Position numbers and translations under genes: made by a program. A stretch of DNA of 64,000 nt from Hordeum vulgare subsp. vulgare (taxonomy: Eukaryota; Streptophyta; Magnoliopsida; Poales; Poaceae). The DNA lies in assembly GCF_904849725.1 (NCBI RefSeq), contig NC_058523.1:337817948-337881947 (forward strand), given 5' to 3'. The notes beneath the pieces were generated by a model. It was not told where the DNA came from, did no database searches, and was given only the letters and a program-made list of their open reading frames with translations. Shown here in pieces: positions 13,701-24,102 of the stretch (the stretch's first letter is position 1; each line of letters begins with the position of its first letter).

Positions 13701-15344
13701 GTATTTTTCTTATGACCAGAGAGGTCCAAGAAAAATATAACTTCTATTTTTATGGCACTTTTATTTTTGCTTGCTGTGTGGCTTACCGTGGTTGTTTCCG
13801 ACGATAGTTGACGGGTAGACGGAGTACTCGGAGATGGAGCGGAAGACCTCGAAGACCCTGAGGACTTACGTGAGCAAGGCAAGCAGCCCTTTGACCATGA
13901 TTGAGCATATGCTACTTTGCATGTTAAAATAGCCAGTATTCCCGTTGCATATGATAATAAGTGCCGGTAATCATTTGATATGATTTTACCGAAGGCTCCC
14001 ACGGAGCACATGCATTAAGCTTGACCCTACCCCTTGAGGGTTCTGCTAATACCATGTTGACAACTAAATATAGAAGTAGTAGTATCATGAGCATGATGTT
14101 GTCATAAAACAGGAGTTTGCTAAAACCTCGTCGGGTGCCACTAATGCCCGAGGGTGATGATGAGTTAGGTGGTCACTTTTGGTGAACTAATGCACCCGGT
14201 ATTTCTGTGAGTATGGTTTGGGAAATGGGAATAGATTTATGATGTGTCAACCGTCCCAACCTTACCAGTACGACCACGTTACCCCATATGGGACGGGGCT
14301 ATGTTAATTACTCTGGTCGGTGCTAGCAAAGAGCCACATTACTAGTGGCGGGAGTGATGTGTGGTCACTCTCGTGATGGGGTCGTGCCAGGTAGGACGAC
14401 TATGCCATTTTTATGAGTTCCAGTCACACCGTTGGTCCCCGCATGGTTGGTACAGTCCAGAGTTGGTGCTCGTAAGACGTACAACATGTGGCTGGGTACC
14501 AATCGAGTGGACCTCTTTGTCTAGTATCGTCAGGGAAAAGGCATTGATCGGGTACTTACCTCGTGTATGTGATATACCGCGAGTCGTGGATGACACGGAA
14601 GTTTCCCGGATCTTGTGGGTCCAGTGTACTACCTCTGCAGAGTGTAAGCTATTCGAATAACCATGTCCACGGTCAAGGACAGTTGGGTAATCCTGCTTAA
14701 ACTACGTCCAATTGTTTCCGCATAAACCAAGTGTGTGTGGTGACAAAAAGGTGTTGCTATGATAGCAATGATATGACCAAGTTCGGTGACTTGGCATATA
14801 GGGTCAACCCGTATGGTTCAGCCCTCGACAGATATCTTGATATCTGTAACCTGATCTTCAAAAGTAATTATTTAACTTGATGCATATTCATGATCATTTC
14901 CACCAAGATGAGTTACACCAAAGATGCATGATATCGTTATCTTTCACTTTCGTTGTTCATGTCATGGGCTTTTTGGGAGTACATTCAAAGTACTCATTGG
15001 CTTGCCACTGGTTATTTCATTGACTAGGTATGAAAGAACATGATATGGTGAAGATTAACTCGGTGACGTTCATGCGAGCTAGGATGCTTCCCAGTCAGAA
15101 TGCCTATAGGATAAGGCTGATGGCATGGGTTCACGCTTTCAACCAATAATTCCGCTATTGGTCCTGTTTGGAGCTTTGGCATTTAAGGCCCTATATATGT
15201 AAGACTCGACCGAGGTGGTCATTTATTGTATCAAACGGTATGTATGGATGTAAGACTCTTTTATTCGATAATTGTGTTCGGTGAGCATTGATCTCTGGGA
15301 TCACTGAGCACGGCAGTCTCGACTCGTAAGTTGGGGTCCCCACA
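10745..15344 (+). repeat. 3' LTR of the Sukkula-like element
   Basis: 4,600 bp with the same ends as the 5' LTR. Compared with it, this copy lacks about 290 bp after 12406, has about 42 extra bases near 13226-13267, and carries a 28-bp tandem repeat at 12873-12956. The downstream flank GAGGA completes the TSD. Confidence 0.9.
12873..12956. repeat. 28-bp minisatellite, three units, in the LARD 3' LTR
   Basis: Three head-to-tail units of 28 bp start at 12873, 12901 and 12929, each beginning CTCCGTCGGGCCCG and ending CTCCG(T/C)TGCC, with one or two substitutions between units. The 5' LTR has unrelated sequence at the equivalent place. A 28-bp unit would shift frame, so this is not coding. Confidence 0.85.
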
Positions 15345-15455
15345 GAGGACTCTGGCTCTAGAGTAGAAAGTCTAGCTTTGGCATCTGCATTCGTCGCTAA
15401 GTCTATCCTCAACCATGAACACAATGGCCACTTCATCAACACCGAGGCCACTGAC
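15345..15455 (+). pseudogene. Copia-like gag, fragment 2 (outer element)
   Basis: This 111-bp piece, including the second TSD copy GAGGA, lies between the LARD and the Angela element. It is open in the frame that fragment 1 uses just before 2087 and encodes an acidic, unremarkable stretch. It ends in CTGAC, the TSD of the Angela insertion. Its only importance is that it links fragments 1 and 3 and shows both elements hit the same old gene. Confidence 0.65.
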
Positions 15456-17214
15456 TGTTGGGTAATGTAGTAATTTCAAAAAAAAATCCTACGCCTTACC
15501 AAGGATCTAACTAGGAGAAAGTAGCAACGAGAAAAGAGGTAGATCATCTTCATACCTTTGAAGATCGCTAAGTGGAAGCTTTGCTAGAACGCGGTTCATG
15601 GAGTCGTACTCGCAGCGATTCATATCACGGTGGATTCTGATCTATGCACTGAACAACGGCGCCTCCGCGTTCAACACACGTGCAGCCAAGTGACGTCTCC
15701 AATGCCTTGATCAGCAAGGAGGGAGAAGAGGTTGAGGGAGAGCTCCGGCAGCACGACGGCGTGGTGACGGTGGAGCTGCGTGGTATTCTGACACGCCTTC
15801 GACAAGCACTACAGAGGACGAGGAGGAGGAGTAGTAGTGCTGCGCCGAGAGAGAGAGAGAGAAGTTGTGTCTCAAAACAGCCCCAAACCCTCCACTATAT
15901 ATAGGAGGAGAGGGAGGAGGGTGCCCACCCTTAGGGTTTCGGATGCCCTAGATGGTCAAGGGGGCGCCGACCAAGGGTGCAGGAGGCGCCCTAGGGTCGG
16001 CTTGAAAGCCCAAGGCTGCCCCTCCACGCCTAGGGTTTTGCCCCTCTGCACCCCTTGTGCGCCTTAGGCTAAGATGGGAGGCGCACCAGCCCATCTAGGG
16101 GCTGGTTCCGTTCCACTCTTGGCCCATGTAGCACTTTGGGGCTGGTGGCCCATCCCGGTGGACCCCCGGAACCCTTCCGGTGGTCCTGGTACATTACCGG
16201 TGACGCCCGAAACACTTCTGGTGATCAAGTCCTCACTTCCTACATATGAATATTTACCTCCGAACCATTCCGGAACTCCTCGTGAAATCCGGGATCTCAT
16301 CCGGGACTCCGAACAACCTTCGGTAACCACATACACTATTCCCATATAACCCTAGCGTCATCAAACCTTAAGTCTCTAGAGCCTATGGGTTCGGGAAGGA
16401 TGCACACATGACCGAGAAACCTCTCTGGTCAATAACCAACAGCGGGGTCTAGATATCCATGTTGGTTCCCACATGTTCCAGGATGATCTCATTGGATGAA
16501 GCACGATGTCGGGGATTTGATCAATCCCGTATGCAATTCCCTTTGTCTACCGGTATGATACTTGCCCGAGATTCGATCGTCGGTATCCCTATACCTTGTC
16601 CAATCTCGTTACTGGCAAGTCTCTTTACTCGTTCCATAACACATCATCTCGTGGCTAACTCCTTAGTCACATTGATCTCATTATGATGATGCATTACCGG
16701 GTGGGCCCAGAGATACCTCTCTGTCACACGGAGTGACAAATCGCTGTCTTGATTCATACAACCCAACAGATACTTCGGAGATACCTGTAGTGCACCTTTA
16801 TAATCACCCAGTTGCATTGTGACATTTGATACACCCAAAGCACTCCTACGGTATCGGGAGTAGCACAATCTCATGGTCTAAGGAAATGACACTTGACATT
16901 AGAAAAGCTTCAGCAGATGAACCACACGATCTAGTGCTATGCTTAGGATTGGGTCTTGTCCATCACATCATTCCCCAATGATATGATACTGTTATTAATG
17001 ACATCCAATGTCCATGATCAGGAAACCATGATCATCTATTGATCAACGAGCTAGCTAACTAGAGGCTCACTAGGGACACATTGTGATCTATATATTCAGA
17101 CATGTATTAGGGTTTCCATTAATACAATTATAACATGAATAATAGACAATTATCATGAACTAAGAAATATAATAATAACCACTTTATTATTGCCCCTAGG
17201 GCATATTTCCAACA
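15456..17214 (-). repeat. 3' LTR of the Angela-type element
   Basis: 1,759 bp LTR in minus orientation. A TATATATA box on the minus strand lies at 15896-15903. Its pair is 47492-49227. The frames 15680-16349 inside it are chance openings. Confidence 0.9.
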
Positions 17215-17226
17215 GTCTCCCACCTG
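17215..17226 (-). other. Polypurine tract of the Angela-type element
   Basis: On the minus strand CAGGTGGGAGAC directly precedes the 3' LTR, the tract typical of BARE1/WIS2/Angela. Confidence 0.75.
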
Positions 17227-17246
17227 CACTAGAGTCAATAATCTAG

Positions 17247-18375
17247 TTACATTGTGATGAATCGAACACCCATAGAGTTCTGGTGTTGATCATGTTTCGC
17301 TCGTGGAAGAGGTTTAGTTAGCAGGTCTGCGACATTCAGATCCATATGTATTTTACAAATATCTATATCTCCATCCTGGATGTATCCGCGTATGGAGTTG
17401 AAGCGGCGCTTGATGTGCTTGGTCTTCTTGTGAAACATGGGCTCCTTTGCAATGGCAATAGCTCCAGTGTTGTCACACAACAGTGTCATCGGGCCCGACG
17501 CACTTGGAATCACTCCTAGGTCGGTGATGAACTCCTTCATCCAGACTCCTTCCTGTGTTGCTTCTGAAGCAGCTATGTACTCCGCTTCACATGTCGATGC
17601 CGCCACGATGCTTTGCTTGCAACTGCACCAGCTGACTGCCCCATTATTCAAAATATACACGTATCCGGTTTGTGACTTGGAGTCATCCGAATCTGTGTCG
17701 AAGCTAGCATCAACGTAACCCTTTACGACAAGCTCTTCGACACCTCCATAAACGAGAAACATATCTTTAGTCCTTTTCAGGTACTTAAGGATGTTCTTGA
17801 CCGTTGTCCAGTGATCCACTCCAGGATCACTTTGGTACCTCCCTGCCAAACTTATGGCAAGGTTCACATCAGGTCTGGTACACACCATGACATACATAAT
17901 AGAGCCTATGGCTGAAGCATAGGGGACGGTACTCGTATTTTCTCTATCTTCCACCGTGGTCGGGCGTTGAGTCGTACTCAACCTCACACCTTGTAATACA
18001 GGCAAGAACCCCTTCTTGGCCTTATCCATATTGAACTTCTTCAATATCTTATCAAGGTATGTGCTTTGTGAAAGACCTATGAGGCGTCTCGATCTATCTC
18101 TATAGATCCTAATGCCTAATATGAAGCAGCTTCTCCAAGGTCCTTCATTGAAAAGCTCTTATTCAAATAGGCCTTTATGCTTTCCAATAGTTCTATATCA
18201 TTTGCCATCAACAATATCTCATCCACATATAATATGAGAAATGCTACAGAGCTCCCACTCACTTTCTTGTAAATACAGGCTTCTCCATAAGTGTGTACAA
18301 ACCCAAACGCTTTGATCACCTCATCAAAGCGAATGTTCCAACTCCGAGATGCTTGCACCAGCCCATAGATGGAGT
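17247..18375 (-). pseudogene. Angela pol, C-terminal part: reverse transcriptase and RNase H
   Basis: Minus-strand continuation of the pol begun at 46640-44312. The segment 18375-18116 has the copia reverse transcriptase block YGLVQASRSWNIRFDE and an active-site box that reads YVDE instead of YVDD, so the second catalytic aspartate is lost. A gap with stops (18115-18045) follows. The 18044-17247 frame finishes the transcriptase and contains RNase H: DASFDTD, CEAEY, LLCDNTGA and DLLTKPLP supply the expected acidic residues. It ends near the polypurine tract. The first bases of the open frame that reaches 18400 belong to the chromovirus LTR. Confidence 0.88.
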
Positions 18376-21300
18376 TGTCACACCATATTTTCACTATCAC
18401 TTTTTATGTAATTCAAAAATATGAGTTTATTAAAACTATTTCAAAACTAATGTTATGAGTGCCATGATTGCCACTGTATGCTTGAATGCTTGAGTGTGTG
18501 ATATCAAAAACCACATTTCTCATAACCTCACTATTTTCAAAATCCTTTTTCTTATTTTTGGATAATTCAAAACCCTGCTTTGGGTTGCACTACAAGTCCT
18601 TGATGGCAAGAAGTGCTCTTACCCAAAGTTGGTTATCTGGTCCTAGCACCATTTTAGTTCACCAAAACCATAAAATAATTATTTTATGAATTATTTTCCT
18701 ATTTTAATTGCATGTCCATTTTTTAGGCCAGAAATGCTATTCCTATATGGAAAAATACTTTTCTGCCTTGAGAAAATCTGAGAAAATTTAGAGATACTCA
18801 GAAGGACATATTTAACATACATAAGATTTTTAACCCCTATTTATATTATTATCATTTGAGTAAAACCGTGAAAACCCTTTCTGTCTCTTTTGACCTTTTG
18901 AAATATTTCCAAAGGAAATATTCTCAATAAATTCCTAGAAACTTGCAATGGTATTCCTAAGCCATATTTGGTGCCCATATAAAATTTCACCTTGATCCAA
19001 GGTGGTTAAGGTCACCAAATAATTGAAAACCTCCTTGTGTCCATTATGAAGTTAGAGCAACTCTACATAACAAAGTTTATCCAATGGAGATGAAACTTTG
19101 CAGGAGTGCCTAATACCTCAAATGAGGACTCCATGCCAAAAATGGGATTTGTGGGACTTGATTTGCCCACACACTTATTCGAAGGAAAATATCTGGTCAT
19201 TTGGTGATGTTTTCAAGTTTACAAAGCTAAACTAGTCCAATGGAGCTCAAACTTGGTGAAACCCCTTGTTTTAGCACCAAACCCAATCTTGTTAAGTTGC
19301 ATAGCCAGTGGTGGGGTGCAACCACCCCAAACCACTGTCGAGCACCTTGTGATAGTTAAGTAAAACCCCTCCTAACCTTAGCTAAACCCAAACCCTTTCT
19401 CCCAAACTCATAGATTAGGTGGCTGGCATCAATGCCTAACTCTAGTCAAGTGGCCCCTCTCCGGTTCAAAGTAGATAAACTAACATCTCCAATTTAAGCT
19501 TCAGCCCAAGGCTAACATCACGTGTTTCCTTGTCTCTCTTTGACTAGCCGAGGCTCCCACGGAACTCCAACGGCTAGGCATCTCCAAGCCAATGCCCAGG
19601 ACATGCTAGACACGTCCAAGACACCCTAGAGAACGCCAACATGCTATGGCATGCCAAGCTGCGCTCTGGGCGCGGTACAGAGAGCAACCGAGGTGGGGGC
19701 GACTTCCTTCGCCAGTTCCATCCTCCCCGCGGTGTCTCTCCTCTCCCTCGACAACCCCTATGCATTAGGTAGCCCTTAGGGCCCCTCCTTTCCCGCGCTA
19801 AGAGACGGTGTGACGCATGCCCGCGCGCATCAGAAGCGCCAGAAGAGCGCGGCCACGATAGCTCGCCTCTCCCCTGTCCCTCTCTTTCGCTGTGAGTCCT
19901 AGAGGTCCAAAACCACGTCCTGAGACCATGGTTTCGACTCCAGCCTCTCTCTCCACCCCCATGCACGCCACGGTGGATCACCGACGCTCCAGATTTGGCT
20001 CACCGTCGCGGGATTATAAATAGCCCCTCCCATCGCTGCACCTCACCAAGACCTCAATCACCTCCCTAGAGACCCCACTGAGCACGCAGAGCCCTCGTGC
20101 TCGAGATCGACCGAGGCCCCTCCGCCTCAGAGCTCCGGTCGATATCTGGCTACACGTCGGCTCTCACGTCCCTCTACCCACCAGAGCCAAGAAGCTTTCC
20201 CCCCTCTTCCCCAAGCGATTCCATGCCCGTAGCTCCCACCTCCACCTTCACTCGAAACCCCTCCGCCGCGCTTACCTCGTCGCCGGTGAACCAGAGCCCT
20301 TCACCATCGACTCGACCACCAGCAGGTAGGCGACGACGAGTCGGATCCATTCCTATCGTCGTTAGGGCCCGAGGACATCGGTAGCCACTCCAGCATGCTC
20401 GTCCTTCTCTTTGGTAAGAGGGAGGAGATGACCCCGATAGGTATGCCCCACTTGTCGGTGGCCCATCTCTCTCTCCCTCGCTGCCAGCAACCACTGACCC
20501 CAGGGGCCCGCGCGTGAGGTTCAAACCTGACGGCGCACGCGCGTGGGCAGGCTGGTTAGCTGGCCAATGGGCCGGCCCAGTCGCAGGCCAAGCCAGGCCA
20601 GGGGCTGTAGCCCTTTTTCTTTTTATTTAAAACTTGATTTTAAATGATGTTTGTCAAAAGATTTAACCAGTGAAATAATATGATTCTTCCTCTATTATTT
20701 TTCTAAAAATGTGTAGTATTTAACAAAACCATTGGATGAATTTTTGCAACAACTATTCTATTTCATAATAATAAAAAGGGTTAAAATTAGAATAGTTTTG
20801 CTTCTGTTATATTGATTTTAAAAATATCCTTGCACTAAAACTAGAGAAAATATTTTTGAAATAACAATATGGATTTATCAGAATTAAACAATTTTTTAAA
20901 GTGACTTTGTGATTTGTTTTTGGGTGATCTACTTATTGCTTTGATTTTTATGGCAATAGAAAACCCGTGTGACAAAGGAGTTGGACTTGAAGACCTCGAA
21001 GACCCGGATACCTAGCTGACCAAGGCGAGCAGCCCTTTGACTATGTCTGAGCAAATGTTATACTGCATGCTAGTGTAGCAAATATTTTCGTTGCATATGA
21101 TCATAAGTATGGGTAAATCATTGATGTGATGTTACCGATGCCTCCTTCGGAGCACTTGCATTTTGAGCATGAACCTACCACCTATGAGGGCCACAGGGAT
21201 ATCATATTGACAAGTAGAGCTAGAATAGTAGAAGCATGAGCATGATGGTGGTATAAACCAAAGGTTTATGTAAACCCCGTCGGGTGCCACTAATGCCCGA

Positions 21301-21709
21301 GGGTGATGATGAGTTAGGTGGCCACTTTTGGAGAAATGGTGCACCGGGTGTATTTTGGAGTGAGTGGTTTCGGAAGGACCAGACATGGAAGGACCGGAGT
21401 TTCGAGAAGAGTACGTCTTCGGAGACGGCCCTGTGAACTAGGATGCTCCCAAGTCAGAATGCCTGTTGGTGTAGGCTCATGATATGGCACCCGTTTAGCT
21501 CTGAGATTTCCTGTACTAGTTGTATCCGTGTGATTTGGCCTATGGGCCCTACTTTGTGAACTTGACCATTCGGTCACGTGATGTAATAATTCGGTACTTG
21601 GATGTAAGACTCTCAATATTCAGTATTTGTGTGTTCGGTGAGCATTGATCTCTGGGATCACTGCGCACGTTCATTCGGCGATCTCAACTCGTAGGTCGGG
21701 GTCCCCACA
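18376..21709 (+). repeat. 5' LTR of the chromovirus
   Basis: 3,334 bp. Relative to the 3' LTR it lacks about 800 bp (matching roughly 43177-43978). The break lies near 21373, where GGACCA has been added beside a nearby AGGACCGG. The remainder lines up with the 3' LTR throughout. Confidence 0.88.
20015..20022 (+). promoter_or_regulatory. TATA box in the chromovirus 5' LTR
   Basis: TATAAATA followed by GCCCCTCCC, after GC-rich sequence. The same motif occurs in the 3' LTR at 41783-41790. This placing fits an RNA polymerase II promoter that makes the element's genomic RNA. Confidence 0.65.
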
Positions 21710-21713
21710 GAGC

Positions 21714-21726
21714 TAGTATCAGAGCC
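21714..21726 (+). other. Primer binding site of the chromovirus (mutated)
   Basis: TAGTATCAGAGCC follows the 5' LTR by four bases. One change (G to A) separates it from the initiator tRNA-Met site. The next bases, ATCCTGACTATAGGAAGCC, equal those after the LARD's primer site. Confidence 0.8.
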
Positions 21727-21851
21727 ATCCTGACTATAGGAAGCCTTAGGTAGCATGGACGATAACCGAGACAACTAGTGCACCTAGCCTTTATCCCTGA
21801 GATTTTCTGCACCCACTAAAACTTTCTAACCCTCTCACCTACATCTTGTAG

Positions 21852-22615
21852 ATGGCCGCCGTACCTGAGATGCTTCTGGAGACGGGCTTTCCCCTACTTT
21901 TGGGAGATAGCCTTGAGAAGTGTCAAGTACGCCGCACGCCCATCTTCCTCTACCACGAGCACATGGTCAACGCCGACACCAAGGAATATCACGTGGACGT
22001 GATAGTGAAGGCTAATGACTCCCCCACTAGTTGGTTCTTTGAAGGACCATAGATGGAGGATCTGATGTTGTCAATGGAGATAGCTGCACGAGAGGCGCTC
22101 GTGCGTCTCCGCAACATCCTTCCCGAGATGGCTAAGAAGCCAGCTACTCGTCACCTACCTTTTATTAAGGATGGGATAGACGGGAGTTGGACGCTCAACC
22201 CATCTTCAGAGGATGGGATGCCACTAAGGTTTCAGACCTACTTCAGTCTCTCCCCCGACACTTTGATGCACTTTTTGATCAAGGAGTCACGAAGATTCGC
22301 CAAGAACTGCATCAAGTCAAGGACCTACTTCTCCTGGAGAAGATGAAAACCCACAAGGTTAAGAAGGAAGGAGCACCCGGTGGGCAATCAGCCATTGCCT
22401 TCCGAGGAGGAGTACCACCGCTTCAGGCCACTCCCATTCAGAGTCGCCGCCTGACCGCGAAAGAGTACACTGAGCTCCTCACCGCCTCGCCAACTAAGAG
22501 ACGCCGTGATGGACCACCTCCTTCTCCTACTCATGTGAAGGAGGAAAGCACCAATGAAGATGAAGATGAAGATCCTACAGAACCCACCTATGAGACCGAG
22601 CAGTCCGCCGCTTAG
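21852..22615 (+). pseudogene. Upstream open frame ahead of gag, unknown function
   Basis: A reading frame between the primer site and gag. It starts at ATG 21852, has an in-frame TAG at 22050, continues to about 22190, and after a frameshift runs on to a TAG at 22613-22615. It contains a block like YHEHMVNADTKEYHVDV followed by AAREALVRLRNILPE; similar blocks occur in unnamed proteins of grass gypsy elements as I remember them. The C-terminal part is basic, then strongly acidic (EDEDEDPTEPTYETE). No gag, protease or nucleic-acid binding motif is visible. The Sabrina-like element is inserted five bases after the stop. Function is unknown to me. Confidence 0.6.
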
Positions 22616-22620
22616 GATTA

Positions 22621-24023
22621 TCATACGTCTCCGTCGTATCAACTTTTCCAAACTCTTTTGCCCTTGTTTTGGGCTCTAATTTGCATGATTTGAATGGAAC
22701 TAACCCGAACTAACGTTGTTTTCAGTAGAATCGCCATGGTGTTGTTTTTGCGCAGAAATAAAAGTTCTCGGAATGACCTAGAAATTTACGGGGATTTTTT
22801 GTGGAATATATGAAAAATACTAGCACAAGAATCAACCGAGGAAGTGGTGCGTCGAAACCACAAGCCCACCAGGTGCGGCCCTCCTGGCCATGCCTGGCAG
22901 GCTTGTGGGGCCCACGTTGCTCCACCGCCTCCAATCCCATCTCTATTTAGTCCCTTCCATCCAAAAAAAATCAGGGAGAAGAGTTCATCGTGTTTTACGA
23001 TATGGAGGCGCCGCGACCTCCTGTTCTTCCTCTGGAGGACAGATCTCGAGTCCGTTCTAGGCTCCGGAGAGGGAAGATCATCGCCATTGTCATCACCAAC
23101 CTTCCTTCATCGTCAATTCCATGATGCTCTTCACCGTTCGTGAGTAATCTCATCGTAGGCTTGCTGGACGGTGATGGGTTGGATGAGATCTATCATGTAA
23201 TCGAGTTAGTTTTGACGAGGATCGATCCCTCGTACCACTATGTTCTGAGATTGATGTTGCTACTACTTTGCCATGCTTAATGCTTGTCACTAGGGCCCGA
23301 GTGCCATGATTTCAGATCTGAACCTATTAATATTGTCGCCAATATATGTGTGTTCTTGATCCTATCTTGCAAGTTGTAGTCACCTACTATGTGTTATGAC
23401 CCAGCAACCCTGGAGTGACAATAGTCGGAACCACTCCCGGAGATGACCATAGTACGAGGAGTTCATGTATTCACTAAGTGTTAATGTGTTGGTCCGGTAC
23501 TTTATTAAAAGGAGAACCTTAATATCCCGTAGTTTCCATTAGGACCCCGCTGCCACGGGAGGGATGGACAATAGATGTCATGCAAGTTCTTTTCCAGAAG
23601 CACGTATGACTACATACGAAATACATGCCTACGTTACATTGACGAACTGGAGCTATTTACATATCTCTCGATGTTATAACTATTGCATGATGAATAGTAT
23701 CTGGCATAATCATCCATCACCGATCCAATGCCTACGAGTTTTTCTACTGGTCCTTGCTACGTTACTTTGCCGCTACTGTTGTCACTACTGCTACTGTTAC
23801 TTTGCTGCTACTGCTGTCACTTTGTTGCTACTGTTGCTATCACACTACTCTGCTATTGATACTTTGCTGCAGATACTATGTCTTTCAGGTGTGGTTGAAT
23901 TGACAACTCAACTCCTAATACTTGGGAATATTCTTTGGCTTACCCTTGTGTCGAATCAATAAATTTGGGTTGAATACTCTACCTTCGAAAACTGTTGTGA
24001 TCCCCTATACTTGTGGGTTATCA
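22621..24023 (+). repeat. 5' LTR of the Sabrina/WHAM-like element
   Basis: 1,403 bp, paired with 30622-32042. Near 23757-23870 there is a trinucleotide-rich tract of CTGCTACTGTTACTTTG-like units that varies between the LTRs. Confidence 0.88.
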
Positions 24024-24034
24024 AGACCTTCTTC

Positions 24035-24052
24035 TGGCGCCGTTGCCGGGGA
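24035..24052 (+). other. Primer binding site, tRNA-Asp type
   Basis: TGGCGCCGTTGCCGGGGA is complementary to the 3' end of plant tRNA-Asp, the primer used by Athila-type elements. It starts 11 bases after the LTR end. Confidence 0.85.
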
Positions 24053-24102
24053 TGCATAGCTATATTCTCCGAGTCACTTGGGATTTACGTCTTCTGATCA
24101 CT

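Larger units (their letters stand above)
2088..15344 (+). mobile_element. Sukkula-like LARD, complete with both LTRs
   Basis: A 13.26 kb element bounded by TGTCACACCC...GTCCCCACA LTRs and flanked by a perfect 5-bp TSD, GAGGA, at 2083-2087 and 15345-15349. The LTRs are 4.9 and 4.6 kb and the interior is 3.75 kb without a recognisable gag or pol. These proportions match the barley large retrotransposon derivatives named Sukkula (LTRs about 4.5 kb, interior about 3.5 kb). It must depend on enzymes from another element; the chromovirus at 18376-44306 is a good candidate. It is inserted in the outer element's gag. Confidence 0.88.

Noticed and set aside
15680..16349. Frames in the Angela LTR near the TATA box
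   Set aside because: They overlap on both strands, and the equivalent frames in the other LTR (47798-48361) are altered by indels.
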